Below are positions 61,301 to 64,000 of a stretch of 64,000 nucleotides of DNA, piece after piece. Location: NCBI RefSeq assembly GCF_000685155.1, contig NZ_JMIY01000001.1, positions 333,059 to 397,058 on the forward strand, read 5' to 3'. Each line of letters starts with the position of its first letter. Within the stretch, counting starts at the first letter, position 1. Made by a program: the position numbers and the translations under genes. The notes under the pieces were generated by a model. The model was not told the origin of the DNA and did not search any database. It worked only from the letters and a program-made list of their open reading frames with translations. This stretch comes from Candidatus Methanoperedens nitratireducens (GTDB lineage: Archaea; Halobacteriota; Methanosarcinia; Methanosarcinales; Methanoperedenaceae).

Positions 61301-61837
61301 ATGCTGACACTCGGCATTGTTAACACGTATGATAAAATAAAAGTCCACGAAGCGCATTATCGGAGTATTGCCAGGGCAGCGCCTGTTGCATACGCTTTCG
61401 GATTCAATCTCGCACTGTTCGATTTTCCACTCAAGCTCAGCGCCCCGGAGCTTGTGAGCTACGTGAAGGATAAGACCACGATCGGAGGCTCAGGAAAATA
61501 TCTTGAAGAGCTATCCAGATCCGGCAGGTTCTTCGTTTTTGAGCTTCCGGATAAAGGGTTTCAGCCCCAGTTCGGATTACCTGTTGTAACTACATCCCAT
61601 CCTGCCAGGGAGAAAGAGATCAATATACGCACAATCACAGAATATATCCGTAAAAAGAGGTCTTTTATTTTCCTTATCGGGCTTGGGCCCAGGGGTCTTC
61701 CTTCAGAGCTATTTGATATGGTACAGTACCATCTTGATATAACCTCAAAGGGCATCTCTCTTGAAACATGCACTGCGATAGGGGCCGTGCCTGCTATTAT
61801 TACTGGGTGCCTGGAGCAGGTAAATAGTAAAAAATAA
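61301..61837 (+). CDS. DUF531 archaeal protein
   Basis: 178 residues. LGIVNTYDKIKVHEAHYRSIARAAP at the start, TTSHPAREKEINI near 103 and LIGLGPRGLPSEL near 125 are typical for DUF531, an archaea-specific family. The late glycine-rich segment recalls SPOUT RNA methylases, but this is inference. Start ATG 61301, 45 bases after speA. Confidence 0.8.
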   Translation: MLTLGIVNTYDKIKVHEAHYRSIARAAPVAYAFGFNLALFDFPLKLSAPELVSYVKDKTTIGGSGKYLEELSRSGRFFVFELPDKGFQPQFGLPVVTTSHPAREKEINIRTITEYIRKKRSFIFLIGLGPRGLPSELFDMVQYHLDITSKGISLETCTAIGAVPAIITGCLEQVNSKK

Positions 61838-61842
61838 GCGAA

Positions 61843-61851
61843 ACTATAAAC
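61843..61851 (+). promoter_or_regulatory. TATA box for epimerase gene
   Basis: ACTATAAAC centred 27 bases before the ATG at 61875, again suggesting a leaderless or near-leaderless message. Confidence 0.45.
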
Positions 61852-61874
61852 CTTAATCTTTTTAATTATATACT

Positions 61875-62834
61875 ATGAAAAACAGGATCGTAGTGACAGG
61901 AGGAGCAGGTTTTATAGGAAGCCATATTGTTGACAGACTGTTATCAGAGGGAAACGAGGTAATAGTGCTTGATAATCTAAGCTCAGGCAGGATGGAGTTC
62001 CTTGGAGCCCATATCGGGAATAGTAATTTTAAGTTTATTAAGCTTGATCTTCTGGAACCTGAGAACCTTAAAAAAGCAGTAAAAGATGCTGATATGATAT
62101 TCCATATAGCAGCCAATCCTGATGTCCGCCTGGGTGCTGAAGATACTAATATCCATCTTGAGCAGAATGTGATTGCCACATACAACGTGCTTGAGGCAAT
62201 GCGTATCAACAGACTGAAGAACATCGTCTTTACATCCACATCCACTGTATACGGTGAAGCTGCGCTCATCCCCACACCCGAGAATTACGGCCCTCTGGTT
62301 CCCATATCCTTATACGGCGCATCAAAACTGGCCTGCGAAGCCCTCATAACCTCATACTGCCATACTTTTGATATGAATTCATGGATCTTCCGCTTTGCTA
62401 ATATCGTGGGTGATCGGGGAACCCATGGAATAATAGTGGATTTCATAAACAAACTCAGGAATGATCCAGGTGCACTTGAGATACTGGGGGATGGAAAGCA
62501 GAGCAAATCATATCTCCATGTATCTGATTGTGTGGATTCGATCCTGTTCGCAGTAGGGAACAGCAGCGATATGGCAAACATATTCAATATCGGCTCAAAT
62601 GATACTATAAGCGCAAGAGAGATCGGTGAGATAGTGGTTGAAGAGATGGGCTTAAAAGATGTTAAATTCAATTATACAGGTGGAGCCCGTGGCTGGAAGG
62701 GGGATGTCCCCAGGATGATGCTCTCAATTGATAAGTTGCAGGCGCTTGGATGGAAGCCTTCCTATAATTCCAGGAACAGCGTGTGTGATACTGCCAGGAG
62801 TTTATTGAGTAATGACCGGTATATTCTGTCCTAA
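61875..62834 (+). CDS. NAD-dependent sugar-nucleotide epimerase/dehydratase (GalE-like)
   Basis: 319 residues, extended SDR family. Rossmann motif TGGAGFIGSH (8-17), D32 for NAD ribose, STSTVYGEA near 124 and catalytic YGASK near 152. Probably UDP-glucose 4-epimerase or a relative making surface-glycan sugars; specificity cannot be told from sequence. Its end overlaps the NMD3 gene by 23 bases. Confidence 0.85.
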   Translation: MKNRIVVTGGAGFIGSHIVDRLLSEGNEVIVLDNLSSGRMEFLGAHIGNSNFKFIKLDLLEPENLKKAVKDADMIFHIAANPDVRLGAEDTNIHLEQNVIATYNVLEAMRINRLKNIVFTSTSTVYGEAALIPTPENYGPLVPISLYGASKLACEALITSYCHTFDMNSWIFRFANIVGDRGTHGIIVDFINKLRNDPGALEILGDGKQSKSYLHVSDCVDSILFAVGNSSDMANIFNIGSNDTISAREIGEIVVEEMGLKDVKFNYTGGARGWKGDVPRMMLSIDKLQALGWKPSYNSRNSVCDTARSLLSNDRYILS

Positions 62835-63852
62835 ATGCGGCAGGGATGTTGACATCCTTTACGGTAAGGTATGCAGGCAGTGCTTTATCGGAGGCAAAAA
62901 ACTGCTTGAATGCCCTGCTGTTATCCACTTAAGGATATGCCCCACCTGCGGTTCTGTTTTCAAGAGAGGGAAGTGGTCATCCGGAGAGGATGAGGTTGAG
63001 ACCATTCTTGATAGTGTAAAGGATAACCTGAAGATAAATAGAGATGCAACTGATCTTGAGCTGACATTAACGCCGAATAAGCTTGATTATTCCAGATACA
63101 AGGTGCATATTGAGGCAAAGGCAAGGATAGAAGGTGTAGAGATCGACGCTTCTCAGGATACTGAGATCAGGATAAGCTGGGAGACCTGTGATGTATGCAG
63201 CAGGATTGCGGGCGGTTATTTTGAAGGTATTATCCAGATCAGGGCAGATAAGCGGTTTCCAGCGCAAGAGGAACAGAAAGAGTGCATCATGATAGCTGAG
63301 GACGTGGCCGCACGCGCGCAGGAGAGGGGGGACAGGCTTGCTTTTATTGCAAAAACAGCAGAGCTCAGGGAAGGTATCGATATATACGTGGGACTGATAA
63401 AGCTTGGAAGACAGATATGCAGGGCCATAATCGATAGGTTTGGCGGCAGGTTCACAGAATCGCCAAAACTTGTAGGACAGAAGGATGGCGAGGATCTTTA
63501 TCGAATCACGTTTGCTCTGCGGCTTCCTGAGTTTGTTGGCGGGGACATTATAAATGTAGACGATACTGTAATTGAGGTACATAGCAGTGGAAAGTATGTA
63601 AGCGGTATTGACCTTGATACAGGAAAAAGGTTTATTGAGAAGTATGATAGCCTTGCGAATGTTAAAAAACTGGGCAGGATGCAGGATGCAGTCTCTGCTG
63701 TTCTGGTAGCAGATGAAAAGAGGATTATCCAGGTACTCGACCCTGATACCTATGAGACTGTTACTGTTAAAAGACCTGAGTTCCTGAGTGCAAAGCCAGG
63801 AGATGAGATAAAGATCATAAAAACGGCGAAGGGGATCTATGTTCTTCCGTGA
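62812..63852 (+). CDS. NMD3-family ribosome assembly/export-like protein
   Basis: 346 residues. N-terminal zinc part has CPKCGRD (6-12), CRQC (about 21), CPTCG (about 43), then a later CDVC near 126. The remaining beta-rich domains match archaeal NMD3, the relative of the eukaryotic 60S export adaptor, thought to bind the large subunit late in assembly. 23-base overlap with the epimerase gene, a close coupling. Confidence 0.88.
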   Translation: MTGIFCPKCGRDVDILYGKVCRQCFIGGKKLLECPAVIHLRICPTCGSVFKRGKWSSGEDEVETILDSVKDNLKINRDATDLELTLTPNKLDYSRYKVHIEAKARIEGVEIDASQDTEIRISWETCDVCSRIAGGYFEGIIQIRADKRFPAQEEQKECIMIAEDVAARAQERGDRLAFIAKTAELREGIDIYVGLIKLGRQICRAIIDRFGGRFTESPKLVGQKDGEDLYRITFALRLPEFVGGDIINVDDTVIEVHSSGKYVSGIDLDTGKRFIEKYDSLANVKKLGRMQDAVSAVLVADEKRIIQVLDPDTYETVTVKRPEFLSAKPGDEIKIIKTAKGIYVLP

Positions 63853-64000
63853 CTGTGTTCGCATGCCCTGTATCAAATGTGGCCTTTAAAGTCCAAGGAT
63901 AAACCCGCAGTTCTCAGCTTACTGGTTAGGAAGAGATAGGATTTAGAGCCTATCCGATAAATAGAAGAACCCCAGAGTTAGATTAGAATAGGGGAGTATT
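63853..64000. other. Right-edge non-coding sequence
   Basis: 148 bases after the NMD3 stop. No convincing gene, tRNA or terminator seen; an imperfect stem, GATAGG...CCTATC, occurs near 63933-63956. Confidence 0.4.

Overview
The window is archaeal and probably comes from a methanogen- or methanotroph-related euryarchaeon (Methanosarcinales, ANME-2, Methanoperedens or Syntrophoarchaeia type). The evidence is an archaeal S10-type ribosomal operon, TATA-box promoters with GGTGA/AGGAG ribosome binding sites, an archaeal ATP-dependent DNA ligase, archaeal PyrB/PyrI, Clp1/Grc3 kinase, NMD3, DUF531, TrmG10, the methanopterin enzyme MptD, an F420-enzyme-type FrhB protein, an FmdE-family protein, archaeosortase A and archaetidylserine enzymes. 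The exact lineage cannot be fixed by eye.

Layout. 1-4.4 kb (minus): rpsC(partial)-rplV-rpsS-rplB-rplW-rplD-rplC. 4.8-7.6 kb (plus): PHP-domain protein, truA, trmG10. 7.6-10.4 kb: a membrane-anchored winged-helix protein diverging from a secreted coiled-coil/repeat protein and a lipoprotein, then a small orphan ORF. 10.4-12.3 kb is a small accessory island: gene fragments, a truncated HsdR between inverted repeats, and a MntA/HepT nucleotidyltransferase toxin-antitoxin pair. 12.3-17.5 kb: DEAD-box helicase, small conserved protein, DNA ligase, pyrI-pyrB. 17.5-18.4 kb: a secreted tandem-repeat protein that appears frameshifted.

18.4-34.8 kb (all minus) is the most striking region. Two complete, paralogous, Tat-exported molybdopterin oxidoreductase modules (catalytic subunit, four-cluster ferredoxin, NrfD/PsrC membrane anchor, TorD-like chaperone) enclose two paralogous sensor modules (PhnD-like lipoprotein, Cache-HAMP histidine kinase, receiver-winged-helix regulator). 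The order is reductase 2, sensor 2, sensor 1, reductase 1. It looks like two respiratory oxyanion or sulfur-compound reductases, each under an extracellular three-component sensor. Divergently, 35-39.2 kb carries moaA-moeA, an FmdE-family gene, coaBC and a small ORF, so cofactor synthesis lies beside the molybdoenzymes.

39.3-50.8 kb: a DUF1616/cupredoxin-like protein without copper ligands, a 1257-residue multidomain membrane protein, a Clp1/Grc3 kinase, AbrB-type genes and debris, an operon of tungsten aldehyde:ferredoxin oxidoreductase, MoaD-like carrier and FrhB-like flavo-iron-sulfur protein, and a PGF-CTERM surface protein. 50.9-58.6 kb: hemB, DUF2227 and DUF2254-like membrane proteins, a receiver-cytochrome b5 fusion, and a minus-strand lipid/surface operon (small membrane protein, geranylgeranyl reductase, archaeosortase A, archaetidylserine decarboxylase, archaetidylserine synthase, MptD). 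The sortase and the PGF-CTERM protein are natural partners. 58.6-64 kb (plus): pentaheme cytochrome c, bacterial-type arginine decarboxylase SpeA, DUF531, a sugar-nucleotide epimerase and NMD3.
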